Shown: positions 1 to 10,247, counted from the first letter of the stretch. The stretch: DNA of 39,565 nucleotides from Aliivibrio finisterrensis (GCF_008933155.1 NZ_WBVP01000025.1:1-39565), one strand, 5' to 3'. A program made the numbers and translations. Notes: generated from the letters alone by a model not told the origin.

Positions 1-1
1 C

Positions 2-3000
2 ACGTCATCGGATGAGATAGATATGGTGTTTGAACAGCCATTTCAGAATGCATCTCCAAAGGTTGAACACATAAAAAAACGCAAAGCAGCGATAGGACAG
101 TTGCTGGCGTATTACAAACAAGAGGTCGGTGCTCCTGCTCCTGAGCTATCCACATATCAAGACGCTGGTTTCAATAAAATTGAACAGGAAGATGTCGGTT
201 ATTTAAATGAAGTTATACAAAGCAATACGTTGTTGGCTGAAAGAAATATATTAAAACTTATTCTATTATTCTCCCATCGTTATCCGATTACTGAGATGTT
301 GTTATTAGATGAAGGTGTGAGTGACCAAGCCAGTATTGCTGCATTAGGGGCTATGCATATTCAAGATCTCATACAACGACATAGGCTTGTGAGTAAACAA
401 CAAATCAGTGCGTATATTAGTGCGACAACGGTAGTGGGGAATGTTGGTGATACGGGGACAATAGCTACTTTTCATATAGATAAAGACCAAGCAAACTTTG
501 ATGGTTTCCCCACACAACTTGCAAAAGCCAATAGCGACAATTTTGGTGTTACACGGGTTCAACGAAACAATTACTTAGTAACATCGAAAGTAAATCCTAA
601 TATGTATGCTATGGGTAGTAACATGCGTGGTGCGCTGCTGCTAAAAAAAGATAGCTCGCCATATTTTACGCCTGTTTATACCCCCGCTGGCTTTTCCAGC
701 GCAGCCGCTGCTTTTTCTAATTTTGATGAAAATTATATGACAGCTATTTTCTCTAATCGTGATTTGATTGTGGATGAAAACACATTGAGTCCTCGCCACC
801 CATTCGGTGCATATACCTCCCATGATAAAGGTGAGACGTGGATTCTTGCGCATCCTTATGCTGGACTTTCCCAGGAGCCTCTAGGTAATAACAGTATCTT
901 GTGGGGTCACACTCAAGAGCTTAAAGATTGGGTGTTTTTGGCAACTCACCGCGATGGATTGTATATATCAAAAGATGCTGGTGTCAGTTTTCAGCCTGTG
1001 ACTAATTATTATGCCTCGACACTTACCACAAGCTTTGATAGCAATACATTTATTCGAACTCTTACACTTACTCATGACAGTATCACTGGTGAGCAATATC
1101 TCTTTGTTATAGCAAAACCGAGTGCTTATTACTCTGCTTCAGGTACCGTGAGTACCGATACCCCTGATGGTGAAGGCTATCGTCTTACTATTGCAGGTGG
1201 CGAGATCACTGAAGTACAGCTGCTCAATAATTATTTTAACGCGAGTAATGTCGAGCGAAAATATGCAGACATCAGTTTTAAAAACGGTAGCAAAGAAGGG
1301 TATGGACTGTTTTTTGATAAAAAAGACGTTAATGAGGAAGGTAATGGCGGTCGTCATGTTGCGCGTATTAGTGAATATGGCGATATGATTTGCGATCTAC
1401 AAACGTCAAATCCTTATTGTGACAATTACAGTGCTACACCTGGTGTTACCGCTCAAAATCAAGAGGTCTGTAGCATTGCCAATAATCCGTATAATCCCGA
1501 TATGTGGGTGATGCTTAGAGGGGGGGAAACACGCACCTCGGTTGTTGTCACTACGGATGATGGATTAACATGGCAGTATACTGATCGCACCACAGTTGAG
1601 CTTACTGGGGAAGATTATGTGACGAGCATGACAATGTCCTCCGCTATTTATGAAGATCCTCAGTACGCTGCTATTCAAAATGGTGACTACCAATACTTGT
1701 TAAATACAACGACAGGTTGCCAAGGTGTCTCGATTGGCTTTATTGATGCCACCAGTTTTCGAATGATACCGATCAGTAAAGAGAAGCCGATTTTAGTTAC
1801 AACAGACAGTGGGGCAACATTTTCAACCGATCAAATCAGTTCAGAAAATAAATGGGTGATGGAAGCCAGTATTGATGGTGATTATCAATTGATTGCTTTT
1901 GGTGAGTATGGCTTTAAATACAGTGTTGATGGTGGACAAAGTTATCGCGTAATTAATGATCTCACTCGCCAGGAAATAACAGATTTAAAAATAAAATCTG
2001 CGCCTATCGTTGATAGTCATGCCTCACAAGCTCGCGGGCAGGCGTCGGTATTAAGAAGTACCAGCACGGGATTTACAGCTTATATCCTATATACTGAAGT
2101 TGCTTACCTTGTCCGTTTAGACTATGACAAAGCGGCAGATACGGTGTCGATAACACCTATCATGCTAAATGGAGATAATCTTTCTCCATCCTATACGCTA
2201 AATAACAGTAATAACATTAACTTTAACGCTGCGGGCCGCAGTTTTTGGCGACAAAATTATATCTACATTGGTAACCTTGTTTCTAGAGATAATGGCCAAA
2301 CATTCAGTCATTTGTGCATGAATGATGACTGTAGCGTAAGAGAAAACTGGTACATAGTGATGGATGTGCACCCTAGCGAACCACAAAAAATCGTGGCATA
2401 TCATGAGAAACAAACAGCAAAAGATATAAGTCTGTCAGTCTCTTATGATGCTGGTGCTACTTGGAATCTATTGCCGAATACTGGCTTGTACGAAACGGAT
2501 CATGGTCGAACCTACGCTATCCGTTCGATTCTCTATTATGGAGATGTTAAGAAAGGCATCAGCTTTATTCCAGACGTTGGCAATCAACCCAATGATCTAA
2601 ATTTTGCATTGTTCATCGCAGGACGAAGTGGTCTGTATCGCTTTGATTATGATTCTCAGGCGTCATCACCAATCGATCAACTTACTTGGAGTCTATCGAA
2701 TCAATTCTTACCAATTGAGGCAAGTAGACAGGGTAAACCTTGGTTAAGTGAAATATTGTTTAACCCGGCACAGCCTAATATTGCTGTTGCGGTGCAAATT
2801 AATGATAAAAGTTTGTTTGGCCAGTGGTTTAGCTTTGTTGGTGAAGATGAGTTTTATTACAAGCCCAACACTACCGAGCATCCGATTTATGTCAGCTTTG
2901 ATAGTGGTAAAAGATGGTATAACTTGCGTAATGAAAAGTTATTGCCTTATACAGCAATCGCCAGTGTTACGTTTAATGCTCAAGGAGATTTGATACTATA

Positions 3001-3064
3001 TACCGCAAATTATGGCGTGATCACCATTCCGTTGGCGAGTATGGATTGGACGTCAGTACAGTGA
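2..3064 (+). CDS. Large Asp-box (BNR/sortilin-like) repeat protein, 5' end outside window
   Basis: The frame is open from base 2, and the first in-window ATG at 23 has no ribosome binding site, so the gene very probably begins upstream and its N-terminus (any signal peptide) is missing. Counting from that ATG (1013 aa) I see eight Asp-box motifs of the S/T-x-D-x-G-x-S/T-W/F/Y type near residues 265, 316, 510, 593, 634, 754, 807 and 958, for example SHDKGETW, TTDDGLTW, SYDAGATW and SFDSGKRW. Such repeats cap blades of beta-propellers in sialidases, sortilin/VPS10 and glycosidase-like secreted proteins. I see no obvious sialidase arginine triad, so enzymatic activity is uncertain. Family level is a beta-propeller protein, probably exported (inference). 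It ends at a TGA about 380 bases before a hairpin terminator. Confidence 0.8.
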   Translation, partial: TSSDEIDMVFEQPFQNASPKVEHIKKRKAAIGQLLAYYKQEVGAPAPELSTYQDAGFNKIEQEDVGYLNEVIQSNTLLAERNILKLILLFSHRYPITEMLLLDEGVSDQASIAALGAMHIQDLIQRHRLVSKQQISAYISATTVVGNVGDTGTIATFHIDKDQANFDGFPTQLAKANSDNFGVTRVQRNNYLVTSKVNPNMYAMGSNMRGALLLKKDSSPYFTPVYTPAGFSSAAAAFSNFDENYMTAIFSNRDLIVDENTLSPRHPFGAYTSHDKGETWILAHPYAGLSQEPLGNNSILWGHTQELKDWVFLATHRDGLYISKDAGVSFQPVTNYYASTLTTSFDSNTFIRTLTLTHDSITGEQYLFVIAKPSAYYSASGTVSTDTPDGEGYRLTIAGGEITEVQLLNNYFNASNVERKYADISFKNGSKEGYGLFFDKKDVNEEGNGGRHVARISEYGDMICDLQTSNPYCDNYSATPGVTAQNQEVCSIANNPYNPDMWVMLRGGETRTSVVVTTDDGLTWQYTDRTTVELTGEDYVTSMTMSSAIYEDPQYAAIQNGDYQYLLNTTTGCQGVSIGFIDATSFRMIPISKEKPILVTTDSGATFSTDQISSENKWVMEASIDGDYQLIAFGEYGFKYSVDGGQSYRVINDLTRQEITDLKIKSAPIVDSHASQARGQASVLRSTSTGFTAYILYTEVAYLVRLDYDKAADTVSITPIMLNGDNLSPSYTLNNSNNINFNAAGRSFWRQNYIYIGNLVSRDNGQTFSHLCMNDDCSVRENWYIVMDVHPSEPQKIVAYHEKQTAKDISLSVSYDAGATWNLLPNTGLYETDHGRTYAIRSILYYGDVKKGISFIPDVGNQPNDLNFALFIAGRSGLYRFDYDSQASSPIDQLTWSLSNQFLPIEASRQGKPWLSEILFNPAQPNIAVAVQINDKSLFGQWFSFVGEDEFYYKPNTTEHPIYVSFDSGKRWYNLRNEKLLPYTAIASVTFNAQGDLILYTANYGVITIPLASMDWTSVQ

Positions 3065-3441
3065 TAATAACTCGATATATTACGTTTTCTGAGGCTGAGT
3101 GGTTGCACTAACCATACGGACTATCTTGTTTACGAGCAGTCTCGGTTTTGATAGCAACCTGACTGTACTGATTTGTACATTGATATAAATCAGTAGATTG
3201 AAGTACATTAACCAGATATTAACACTTCACCTTATAATTGAAGTAATTGTTGTTACGTTAGATAGTAAAGAATCAGTAGTTATTGGTATTAATAAAAAAC
3301 ACCTTTTGAGTCATTGGTGGGATGAGATAATTGGTAATACGTTAATTGAAAAAATCGATTGATAAGGAACCAAACGCACTGAATGCATTAGCATTAGCTA
3401 TGGTCCCTGCATAATATAAAAGGACAAAAGGACAAAAGGAC
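3065..3441. other. Intergenic region, possible gene remnant
   Basis: No convincing gene. A stop-free stretch on the plus strand ending near 3361 reads like protein (it includes the words KESVVIGINKKHLLSHWWDE) but has no ATG start, so it may be a remnant. At 3417-3446 the 8-base unit AAAAGGAC is repeated three times in tandem just before the terminator. Confidence 0.35.
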
Positions 3442-3472
3442 AAAAGGCCACAAATAAGCGGCCTTTTTATTT
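3442..3472 (+). terminator. Rho-independent terminator
   Basis: Hairpin AAAGGCC / GGCCTTT with a 10-base loop followed by TTTTTATTTT. Oriented to stop plus-strand transcripts coming from the Asp-box gene side. The tandem AAAAGGAC repeats lead into its 5' arm. Confidence 0.75.
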
Positions 3473-3489
3473 TAAATAGGTATAGAAAT

Positions 3490-3690
3490 TCAATTATTAT
3501 AATATCTTTCGCCATCAATTACCCAGCTTGAAACAATGTCAGAGTCTCTTAGCTCTACCTTAATTTCGGTCATGTTTCGCGCACCTTTATCTAATAGTTC
3601 AGAGTAAAGTGTCTTTGCTTCTCTTTCTGCAGTTGCTTGGCCTTCTGTTCCTAGCTCTGCGGGTACCTTGTATATAAATTCAGGTTTCAT
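3490..3690 (-). CDS. Small conserved-looking hypothetical protein (66 aa)
   Basis: Starts at ATG 3690 with a good ribosome binding site (AAGGAGAAGG, reading the minus strand) directly upstream, which makes this a real gene despite its size. The product is 66 aa, soluble and charged, with a helical middle (AEREAKTLYSELLDKGARN) and a likely beta end (MTEIKVELRDSDIVSSWVIDGERYYNN). There is no signal peptide or membrane segment. I do not recognise the family and assign no function. It is a single gene with no partner on its strand; its 3' end lies next to the terminator at 3442-3472. Confidence 0.65.
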   Translation of the reverse strand: MKPEFIYKVPAELGTEGQATAEREAKTLYSELLDKGARNMTEIKVELRDSDIVSSWVIDGERYYNN

Positions 3691-3920
3691 GGTAATCCTT
3701 CTCCTTTCAACTTAATTCTCTTAAACCTTAACATAGTTTCTTTAGCAGAAGGTAAACTTACCTCTTATAAAAATACAAATAGTCAATAATCAATAATTTA
3801 AAGCAGTAATTTTTATGGGCATCCATTTATGTAATTGTTGTATTGGTTAGGTGTATTTACTTCTTGAATGCTTCTGTTGCTTAAATTATTTTTGATTCTT
3901 TAAATTGAGATAAAGGCTCA
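3691..3920. other. Intergenic region
   Basis: AT-rich, holding the ribosome binding site and presumably the promoter of the minus-strand 66-aa gene. I see no other gene before the decayed GGDEF fragment begins. Confidence 0.4.
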
Positions 3921-4170
3921 CTTTATACAGATGGGGTGGTGAAGAATTTTTGATTACATTTAAGTCGTATAACTATCAGCAATTAGAAGCAAAAGCAGAA
4001 AAATAAGTGTAGCGATTGATTCAAAACTTATTAAAAAGCGACCAGTTACAGTATCAATAGGGGGTGTTGTTGAATCTGATATTTCATTTTCTAAAGCGTA
4101 TAAGCTTGCAGATTCAGCGTCTTTTTTATCTAAAGAAAATGGTAGGAATAAAGTAACAATGGCTGATTAA
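3921..4170 (+). pseudogene. Decayed GGDEF (diguanylate cyclase) C-terminal fragment
   Basis: Reading the plus strand from about 3921, one frame gives RWGGEEFLITFKSYNYQQLE..., a clear GGDEF-type signature (GGEEF at about 3935-3949). That frame hits a stop in the A-rich stretch near 4000. A neighbouring frame then continues with VTVSIGGV and ends ADSASFLSKENGRNKVTMAD at the TAA at 4168-4170, which is the usual C-terminal GGDEF pattern (VTVSIGVA...AD.ALY.AK..GRN). So the second half of a GGDEF domain is present, split by a frameshift, and the N-terminal half and any sensor domain are absent. Diguanylate cyclases make cyclic-di-GMP; this fragment cannot be active as it stands. Confidence 0.7.
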
Positions 4171-4289
4171 TTATTAGGTCTGGTTTTAATAGGGCGGTTA
4201 ACTTGTATTTCATAGTATGTCAGAATGAACTCGATGAGTAATTTATTCTCAATAGCTAGGTAATTGAATTAAAAATAGGCAGAGTGAAT

Positions 4290-4946
4290 ATGCAGCATGA
4301 GATCATTAGCGATCTAGAGCGTCGCTATACAACTAAGAAATACGATCCGAGCAAGAAAGTATCAGCAGGTGATCTTGCCGTCTTACTTGAGGCGTTGCGA
4401 TTATCGGCGTCATCGATAAACTCACAGCCATGGAAGTTTGTGGTAATAGCGTCGGATGAAGCAAAACAACGCATGCATGATTCCTTTGCTAATATACATC
4501 AGTTTAATCAGCATCATATAAAGGCATGCTCTCATGTGATTTTATTTGCACATAAACTTTCGTATACTCGTGATGACTATGATGCGGTTTTAAATAAAGC
4601 GGTTGCAGATACACGTATAACTGAAGAGCAAAAAGAAGCGGCTTTTGGTTCATTTAAATTCGTAGAATTAAATTGTGATGAGAATGGTCAACATAAAGCA
4701 TGGACTAAACCGCAAACGTATTTGGCGCTTGGTAATGCTTTGCATACGTTAGCGCGGTTACATATTGATTCTACGACAATGGAAGGTGTTGATTCACAAT
4801 TGTTGAGTGAACTATTTACTGATGAATTAGGAGGGTATGAATGTCATGTTGCTTTAGCGATTGGTTACCATCACCCAAGTGAAGATTACAACGCCTCTTT
4901 GCCTAAGACTCGTAAGGCATTTGAAGATGTGATTACGATTCTTTAG
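4290..4946 (+). CDS. NAD(P)H-flavin oxidoreductase, FRase I type (nitroreductase family)
   Basis: Flavoprotein of the nitroreductase/NfsB family that reduces FMN with NAD(P)H; in luminous Aliivibrio the orthologue (FRase I) can supply FMNH2 to luciferase. The sequence (RYTTKKYDPSKKVS, SASSINSQPWKFVVI, HHIKACSHVILFAHKLSYTRDDYD, ALGNALHTLARLHIDSTTMEG, GYHHPSEDYNASLPKTRKAFEDVITIL) matches what I remember of A. fischeri FRase I almost throughout. I chose ATG 4290, giving 218 aa, the family length; a GTG at 4284 in the same frame would add two residues. AGG at 4277-4279 is the likely ribosome binding site. It appears to be a single-gene unit ending at the terminator at 4969-4995. Confidence 0.93.
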   Translation: MQHEIISDLERRYTTKKYDPSKKVSAGDLAVLLEALRLSASSINSQPWKFVVIASDEAKQRMHDSFANIHQFNQHHIKACSHVILFAHKLSYTRDDYDAVLNKAVADTRITEEQKEAAFGSFKFVELNCDENGQHKAWTKPQTYLALGNALHTLARLHIDSTTMEGVDSQLLSELFTDELGGYECHVALAIGYHHPSEDYNASLPKTRKAFEDVITIL

Positions 4947-4968
4947 TTTTTTATTCCTTCAGATGAAG

Positions 4969-4995
4969 AAAAGCCAGCGATTATGCTGGCTTTTT
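4969..4995 (+). terminator. Rho-independent terminator, probably bidirectional
   Basis: Stem AAAGCCAGC / GCTGGCTTT followed by TTTT on the plus strand. On the minus strand the A-rich left side gives TTTTCTTC, so it can also end the transketolase transcript, whose stop codon is at 5029. Confidence 0.8.
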
Positions 4996-5028
4996 ACGTG
5001 GCTGCTACATGAACTTAAGTAAAAGTTA

Positions 5029-7020
5029 TTAAGCTAATAACTCTTTTGCTGTTTTCACTGCATTTTCAGTAGTGAAACCAAACATTTCAAATAATTGTTC
5101 AGCAGGTGCTGATTCACCAAACGTTGTCATACCAATAATTTTGCCACCGAAACCAACATACTTGTACCAGAAATCAGCAATACCCGCTTCAATAGCAACA
5201 CGTTTTGTTACAGCTGATGGAAGTACTGATTCACGGTAAGCTTCGTCTTGCTTATCAAATGCATCTGTTGCTGGCATTGATACAACACGTACCGCTTTGC
5301 CCTCAGAAGTTAGTTGAGCCGCCGCTTCAACTGCAAGCTGAACTTCAGAGCCTGTAGCGATAAAGATTAGTTCAGGTTGGCCTTCACAATCTTTAAGAAT
5401 GTAGCCACCTTTAGCGATGTTAGCTACTTGCTGTGCATCACGATTTTGTTGTGCAAGATTTTGACGAGAGAAGATTAGTGCTGATGGACCATCGCGACGC
5501 TCAATTGCTAGTTTCCAAGCAACTGCAGATTCAACTTGGTCACATGGACGCCATGTGCTCATGTTTGGTGTTAGACGTAGAGAAGCGATCTGCTCAACCG
5601 GTTGGTGAGTCGGACCATCTTCGCCAAGACCAATAGAGTCATGTGTGTATACTTGGATATTCTGAATTTTCATCAGAGCAGCCATACGCATAGCGTTACG
5701 AGCGTACTCCATGAACATTAGGAACGTTGCGCCGTATGGTACGAAACCACCGTGTAGTGCGATACCGTTCATGATAGCTGTCATACCGAATTCACGAACA
5801 CCGTAGTGAATGTAGTTACCAGAGAAGTCTGTTGCTTCAAGCGACTTAGAACCAGACCACATAGTTAGGTTAGAAGGTGCAAGGTCAGCAGAGCCGCCCA
5901 TAAATTCAGGTAGCATAGCACCAAACGCTTCTAGTGCATTTTGAGAGGCTTTACGTGATGCGATGTTTGCAGGGTTTGCTTGAAGATCAGCAATGATTGC
6001 TGATGCTTTTTCTTCCCATTCAGCTGGTAAATCACCGTTTACGCGGCGAGTAAACTCGGCTGCAAGCTCTGGGTATGCTGCTTCATAAGCTGCAAATTTC
6101 TCGTTCCACGACGCTTCCTTAGTTGCGCCTGCTTCTTTCGCGTCCCATTCTGCGTAAACTTCTTGCGGAATTTCAAATGCGCCGTGCTCCCAACCTAATT
6201 GTGCTTTCGCTGCTTTAATTTCTTCAGCGCCTAGTGGAGCACCGTGACAGTCGTGTGTACCTTGTTTGTTTGGAGAACCAAAACCGATGATAGTTTTAGT
6301 ACAAATCAGAGTAGGGCGAGGATCGGCTTTTGCAGCGATGATTGCTGCATTGATTGCGTCAGCATCGTGACCATCGATAGCAGGAATTACGTGCCAGCCG
6401 TATGCTTCAAAACGTTTAGGTGTATCGTCAGAGAACCAACCTTCAACTTCACCATCGATAGAGATACCGTTGTCATCCCAGAAAGCAACTAACTTACCAA
6501 GACCTAGCGTACCTGCTAAAGAACAGGCTTCGTGAGAGATACCTTCCATCAGACAGCCATCACCCATGAATGCATAAGTATAGTGGTCAACGATGTCGTG
6601 GCCTTCTTTATTGAATTGTGCCGCTAATGCTTTTTCAGCCATCGCCATACCAACTGCATTCGTGATGCCTTGGCCTAATGGACCAGTGGTTGTTTCGATG
6701 CCTGGTGCATAACCGTACTCAGGGTGACCTGGTGTTTTAGAATGCAGTTGACGGAAGTTTCTAAGCTCTTCAATTGGTAACTCATAACCTGCTAGGTGAA
6801 GCAGAGAATAAATTAGCATAGAGCCGTGGCCGTTAGATAGGATAAAACGGTCGCGATCAGCCCATTCAGGATTAGCAGGGTTATGGTTTAGGTGTGAACG
6901 CCAAAGAACTTCAGCGATGTCAGCCATACCCATTGGTGCGCCAGGGTGACCAGAGTTTGCTTGTTGTACACCGTCCATGCTTAGAGCACGAATAGCATTA
7001 GCTAGATGTTTACGGTTCAT
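5029..7020 (-). CDS. tkt: Transketolase
   Basis: Thiamine-diphosphate enzyme of the non-oxidative pentose phosphate pathway, moving two-carbon ketol units between sugar phosphates in the cytoplasm. Start chosen at ATG 7020 ([17 protein letters not shown]), giving 663 aa, the usual bacterial length; a longer in-frame start at 7065 would add 15 atypical residues. Visible signatures include [18 protein letters not shown] near the N-terminus, the ThDP-binding stretch from GDGCLMEG to [25 protein letters not shown], and [14 protein letters not shown] in the pyrimidine domain, with a normal C-terminal domain after it. It lies 191 bases downstream of transaldolase on the same strand, so the two enzymes of the pathway are probably co-transcribed, with an inverted repeat between them. 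Confidence 0.98.
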   Translation of the reverse strand: MNRKHLANAIRALSMDGVQQANSGHPGAPMGMADIAEVLWRSHLNHNPANPEWADRDRFILSNGHGSMLIYSLLHLAGYELPIEELRNFRQLHSKTPGHPEYGYAPGIETTTGPLGQGITNAVGMAMAEKALAAQFNKEGHDIVDHYTYAFMGDGCLMEGISHEACSLAGTLGLGKLVAFWDDNGISIDGEVEGWFSDDTPKRFEAYGWHVIPAIDGHDADAINAAIIAAKADPRPTLICTKTIIGFGSPNKQGTHDCHGAPLGAEEIKAAKAQLGWEHGAFEIPQEVYAEWDAKEAGATKEASWNEKFAAYEAAYPELAAEFTRRVNGDLPAEWEEKASAIIADLQANPANIASRKASQNALEAFGAMLPEFMGGSADLAPSNLTMWSGSKSLEATDFSGNYIHYGVREFGMTAIMNGIALHGGFVPYGATFLMFMEYARNAMRMAALMKIQNIQVYTHDSIGLGEDGPTHQPVEQIASLRLTPNMSTWRPCDQVESAVAWKLAIERRDGPSALIFSRQNLAQQNRDAQQVANIAKGGYILKDCEGQPELIFIATGSEVQLAVEAAAQLTSEGKAVRVVSMPATDAFDKQDEAYRESVLPSAVTKRVAIEAGIADFWYKYVGFGGKIIGMTTFGESAPAEQLFEMFGFTTENAVKTAKELLA

Positions 7021-7087
7021 AATGATTAACTCGAATATTTGAAAATGAAGGGCTGAAAGGTTCAACCCGATTTGAATATGGTGGCGA

Positions 7088-7217
7088 GCTAGAAACTATA
7101 GACGCTTCGCTTCTAGAAACTATAAGAGCATGGAATACGCACGTTGAGAATGTTACTTATAACGTGATTGCTTTTGCCCTTATAGTAGCGAAGCGTTCTA
7201 GTTTCTAGAAATTATAG
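7088..7217. repeat. Inverted repeat pair between tal and tkt
   Basis: Bases 7088-7130 and 7175-7217 are imperfect inverted copies of each other. Shared words are CTAGAAACTA, then ACGCTTCGCT, then CTATAAG and GCA. The right copy overlaps the transaldolase stop codon. The left copy also contains CTAGAAACTATA twice. It can fold as one large stem of about 35 pairs with a 44-base loop, and looks like a pair of REP-type elements or an attenuator acting on tkt. Confidence 0.65.
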
Positions 7218-8162
7218 TTTAGCTGCGATCATGTCTTCTAGCTTACCTTGGTCAACCGCAAAGTTACGGATGCCTTCAGCCAGTTTCTCAACAGCCATTG
7301 GGTCTTGGTTGTGATCCCATAAGAACTCAGCGTGAGTCATTGCAGTTGGACGCTCTTTGTTGCCGTTAGTATCAATCAGTTTCTCAACCACTTCGCCAGT
7401 TGCTTCTTCAAGCTGTTGAAGTAAGTCAGGGCTAATTGTTAAGCGATCACAACCCGCAAGTTCAAGGATCTCACCGATGTTACGGAAGCTTGCGCCCATT
7501 ACTACCGTGTTGTAGCCATGTTCTTTGTAGTAGTTGTAGATACCAGCAACAGAGATAACGCCTGGATCTTCAGATGCTTCAAAATCACGACCTTCTTTTG
7601 CTTTGTACCAGTCCATGATGCGACCAACAAAAGGAGAGATTAAGAACACGCCAGCTTCAGCACATGCACGCGCTTGAGCGAAAGAGAATAGAAGCGTTAG
7701 GTTACAGTTGATGCCTTCTTTTTCTAAAACTTCAGCAGCGCGGATACCTTCCCACGTTGAAGCCAGTTTAATAAGAATGCGATCGTTAGTGATGCCAGCA
7801 TCGTTGTACATTTTGATCAGTTGGCGCGCTTTTGCAATGCTGCCTTCAGTGTCGTAAGAAAGACAAGCGTCTACTTCAGTAGAGATACGACCAGGTACGA
7901 CTTTAAGGATTTCTTTACCGATGCTAACAGCAAGCATGTCACATGTATCTTGTACTTGTTGTGCTTTGTCGTTGCTTTGAGCTTTTGCGTATTCAATTGA
8001 GGCGTCAATCAGTGGCGCATATTCTGCGATTTGAGCTGCTTTAAGAATTAGAGAAGGGTTAGTGGTTGCATCTTCTGGCGTGTATTTTGCGATTGCTTCA
8101 ATATCACCGGTATCTGCTACTACTGTTGTTAGTTTACGAAGTTGTTCTAATTTAGTTGTCAT
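7212..8162 (-). CDS. talB: Transaldolase B
   Basis: Transfers a dihydroxyacetone unit between sugar phosphates in the non-oxidative pentose phosphate pathway. The 316-aa product matches E. coli TalB over its whole length: [55 protein letters not shown] with the Schiff-base lysine at K132 (same position as in E. coli), [32 protein letters not shown], and [23 protein letters not shown]. The start ATG at 8162 is preceded by AAGGG at a good distance. The gene is first in a probable tal-tkt unit; the 388 bases upstream should hold its promoter. Confidence 0.98.
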   Translation of the reverse strand: MTTKLEQLRKLTTVVADTGDIEAIAKYTPEDATTNPSLILKAAQIAEYAPLIDASIEYAKAQSNDKAQQVQDTCDMLAVSIGKEILKVVPGRISTEVDACLSYDTEGSIAKARQLIKMYNDAGITNDRILIKLASTWEGIRAAEVLEKEGINCNLTLLFSFAQARACAEAGVFLISPFVGRIMDWYKAKEGRDFEASEDPGVISVAGIYNYYKEHGYNTVVMGASFRNIGEILELAGCDRLTISPDLLQQLEEATGEVVEKLIDTNGNKERPTAMTHAEFLWDHNQDPMAVEKLAEGIRNFAVDQGKLEDMIAAKL

Positions 8163-8483
8163 ACTACTTACCCTTACTGATCACATGCTATTTAGCATCT
8201 TCTTTGAAAGTCGGTCTCGCTGCCATCACGGTAATCTATGAGCAAATGCGATGGTAGTGAACATTTGATAGGTTGATAATTGTGTTTTCTGACTCAGATG
8301 TCAATGGAAAATGAAAGATAGTGTGAGAATACATGAATTTTTATGTGAATATTTGAGGGAGATCGTTTGCGCAAATAAGCAAAGCTTATGGCAATGGATT
8401 AATTTGCACTATAAATAAAGAAGTTAGAGCTGATAAGGGATACCGAAAGATTAAGGGTAAATAAAGCTTTATAGTCGAAGGTG
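8163..8483. other. Intergenic region upstream of talB
   Basis: No gene seen. The part next to 8163 should contain the talB promoter (minus strand), but I see no strong -35/-10 pair. The left part leads to the batD terminator; that unit and talB are both transcribed leftward. Confidence 0.4.
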
Positions 8484-8519
8484 AAAAAAAGGCGGGCAAC
8501 TAAGTGTTGTTCCGCCTTA
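8484..8519 (-). terminator. Rho-independent terminator of the bat operon
   Basis: On the minus strand AAGGCGG ... CCGCCTT forms a stem, with an inner AAC/GTT pairing, followed by TTTTTT. It sits 32 bases past the batD stop codon. Confidence 0.85.
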
Positions 8520-8550
8520 AATTAGTCAAAAATAATGAAATTAAGAATCG

Positions 8551-10182
8551 TTATAATCTTTCAAGTTCAGGGGTTGTGTTTGATGGTCTATTTGTCGATG
8601 ATAATTTCTTTTCTATATTGCTAATCATTTGTTTTGTAGAGCTATTACTCGTATCTCTTGCATATTGTTGTTGGCTTAATTGAGTGATTAGCTCTTTAAT
8701 AACAGCAACGTCAATACCTTGTTCATTCCACTGTTTATAGTGGTCTGCAAGGATCTGATGAGCAAGAATTGTATTATTTTGTTTTAAAGCAGAGATAAGC
8801 GCTTTACTGCCATTACCTATCACTATACTTTTTTGATTGGTAGATGTGTTTATTGTCTTTACTTTTGTGCGGCTAACAGCCCAACTAATCGCGGTAAATA
8901 ACCAAAGAAGAGCAAAAGCAAGGGTGGTATATGGCCAAAAACCATGATCAACTTCACGTTTTCCTATGGTTTCTGGTTGAGCATTTGTTTGGGTATTGAT
9001 CTTTTGCTCATTAACTTGAGTGCTTGGTGTTACTGTTAACGTCAGTGAATCGAGTGTTGCTGTCTCAGATTTTCGTGTAGTGCTGTTCCACCACTGAATC
9101 GAAACTGCTGGTAATTTAACGGTGCCACCTGCATGAGGGATGATTACTTGCTTGATGGTCATCACACTATTGCCTTGACTGTCTTTACCTATTAAGGGTT
9201 TCTCATCGTACATGCGAACCGATTTAGGATAATCAATATCAAGCTTTGGTAGTTTCTCTGGTGGAACATCTGCCATCATTAGGGTTATTTGACGAGTAAT
9301 AGCAGTGCCTGCTTCTACTGTGGTATTTGATAATGGTTTACCATCAATTAACCATTGCTGCCCTAATTTTAAATCTGTAGCCGGTAACCAAGTTCCAGTG
9401 AAATCAGCGGGCTTTGCTAATACCGTTAACTGATATTGTTTTGGGCTGATGTTTAGTGGGATTAATTTAGTACTACGGCCATAACGGTCAGTTTGAATTA
9501 ACCCACCTGTGAATGCCAAACCATCAAAATACAATTTCCCTGACTGATTTGCACTGACACTAAACGCTTGTTCAACCACAGTTGCTTGCAGTCCATCAAT
9601 CACTGTTTGGTATTGTTTGCTTTCACCAATAGGAGAGAACTCAATACCACTCCCTTGTGGAGTAATGATATTTGGATCTTTTAAGCGACGAATATCCGCA
9701 AAGATAGCAATCTTGGCATCAAATTGAGCGGTCTCACCTTCATACAATTCATCTTTAGTTAGCGAGCCACTGACTTTGATTACGTCACTGCTTTTTGGGG
9801 CGGTCGCATCTTTAGTCACACGAATCGTTATTGGGTTAGTTTGCTCACCAGCGACATTCATACTCGGAATGGTTAGCGTGCCCATTTTTGTTGGAGCAAT
9901 AGAAACCGTCCACTGGCTTTGTACGCTATAGTCGCCATTCACTAATGAGCGTGAGCTACCAAAACTGACTTGGCCACTGCGAAAATCAGGCGCCAGTTGG
10001 CTAGGGTCAAATTTACTTTGATCAGCACTTTTATCGACAGAGACCATTAATTGAATCACTTCGTTTTCAGTGATTTGGTTTTTACTCACCGTCGCAATCG
10101 CCTGAGCGTAACTTGCAGAGATACCACTAACGCATAATGTGGCAAATAAAATCACTTTCTTAATTAGCGCTGTCTTTTTCAT
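8551..10182 (-). CDS. batD: BatD-like membrane protein
   Basis: Last gene of the MoxR/Bat operon. BatD proteins are exported, mostly beta-rich membrane-anchored proteins of unknown biochemical role, linked to oxygen tolerance or envelope stress in other bacteria. I chose ATG 10182 (543 aa) because GAAGG lies five bases upstream and it places a clean signal peptide (MKKTALIKKVILFATLCVSG..ASYAQA) at the start. In-frame ATGs at 10194 and 10242 are alternatives; the latter lies five bases after the BatB stop. The mature part begins with a BatD-type domain (ATVSKNQITENEVIQLMVSVDK, SQWTVSIAPTKMGTLTIPSM). A single transmembrane helix (WPYTTLAFALLWLFTAISWAV) follows near residue 430, then a short cytoplasmic tail. 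Confidence 0.85.
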   Translation of the reverse strand: MKKTALIKKVILFATLCVSGISASYAQAIATVSKNQITENEVIQLMVSVDKSADQSKFDPSQLAPDFRSGQVSFGSSRSLVNGDYSVQSQWTVSIAPTKMGTLTIPSMNVAGEQTNPITIRVTKDATAPKSSDVIKVSGSLTKDELYEGETAQFDAKIAIFADIRRLKDPNIITPQGSGIEFSPIGESKQYQTVIDGLQATVVEQAFSVSANQSGKLYFDGLAFTGGLIQTDRYGRSTKLIPLNISPKQYQLTVLAKPADFTGTWLPATDLKLGQQWLIDGKPLSNTTVEAGTAITRQITLMMADVPPEKLPKLDIDYPKSVRMYDEKPLIGKDSQGNSVMTIKQVIIPHAGGTVKLPAVSIQWWNSTTRKSETATLDSLTLTVTPSTQVNEQKINTQTNAQPETIGKREVDHGFWPYTTLAFALLWLFTAISWAVSRTKVKTINTSTNQKSIVIGNGSKALISALKQNNTILAHQILADHYKQWNEQGIDVAVIKELITQLSQQQYARDTSNSSTKQMISNIEKKLSSTNRPSNTTPELERL

Positions 10183-10247
10183 AGAAGCCTTCATTGTCGA
10201 ACTCTTTACAGTAGAGTAGGGACTGATGTGTCTTATACTCATTTAAA

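Noticed and set aside
7020-7065. Longer start of transketolase at 7065
   Set aside because: It adds [15 protein letters not shown], absent from the family, and gives a length above the usual 663-664 aa.
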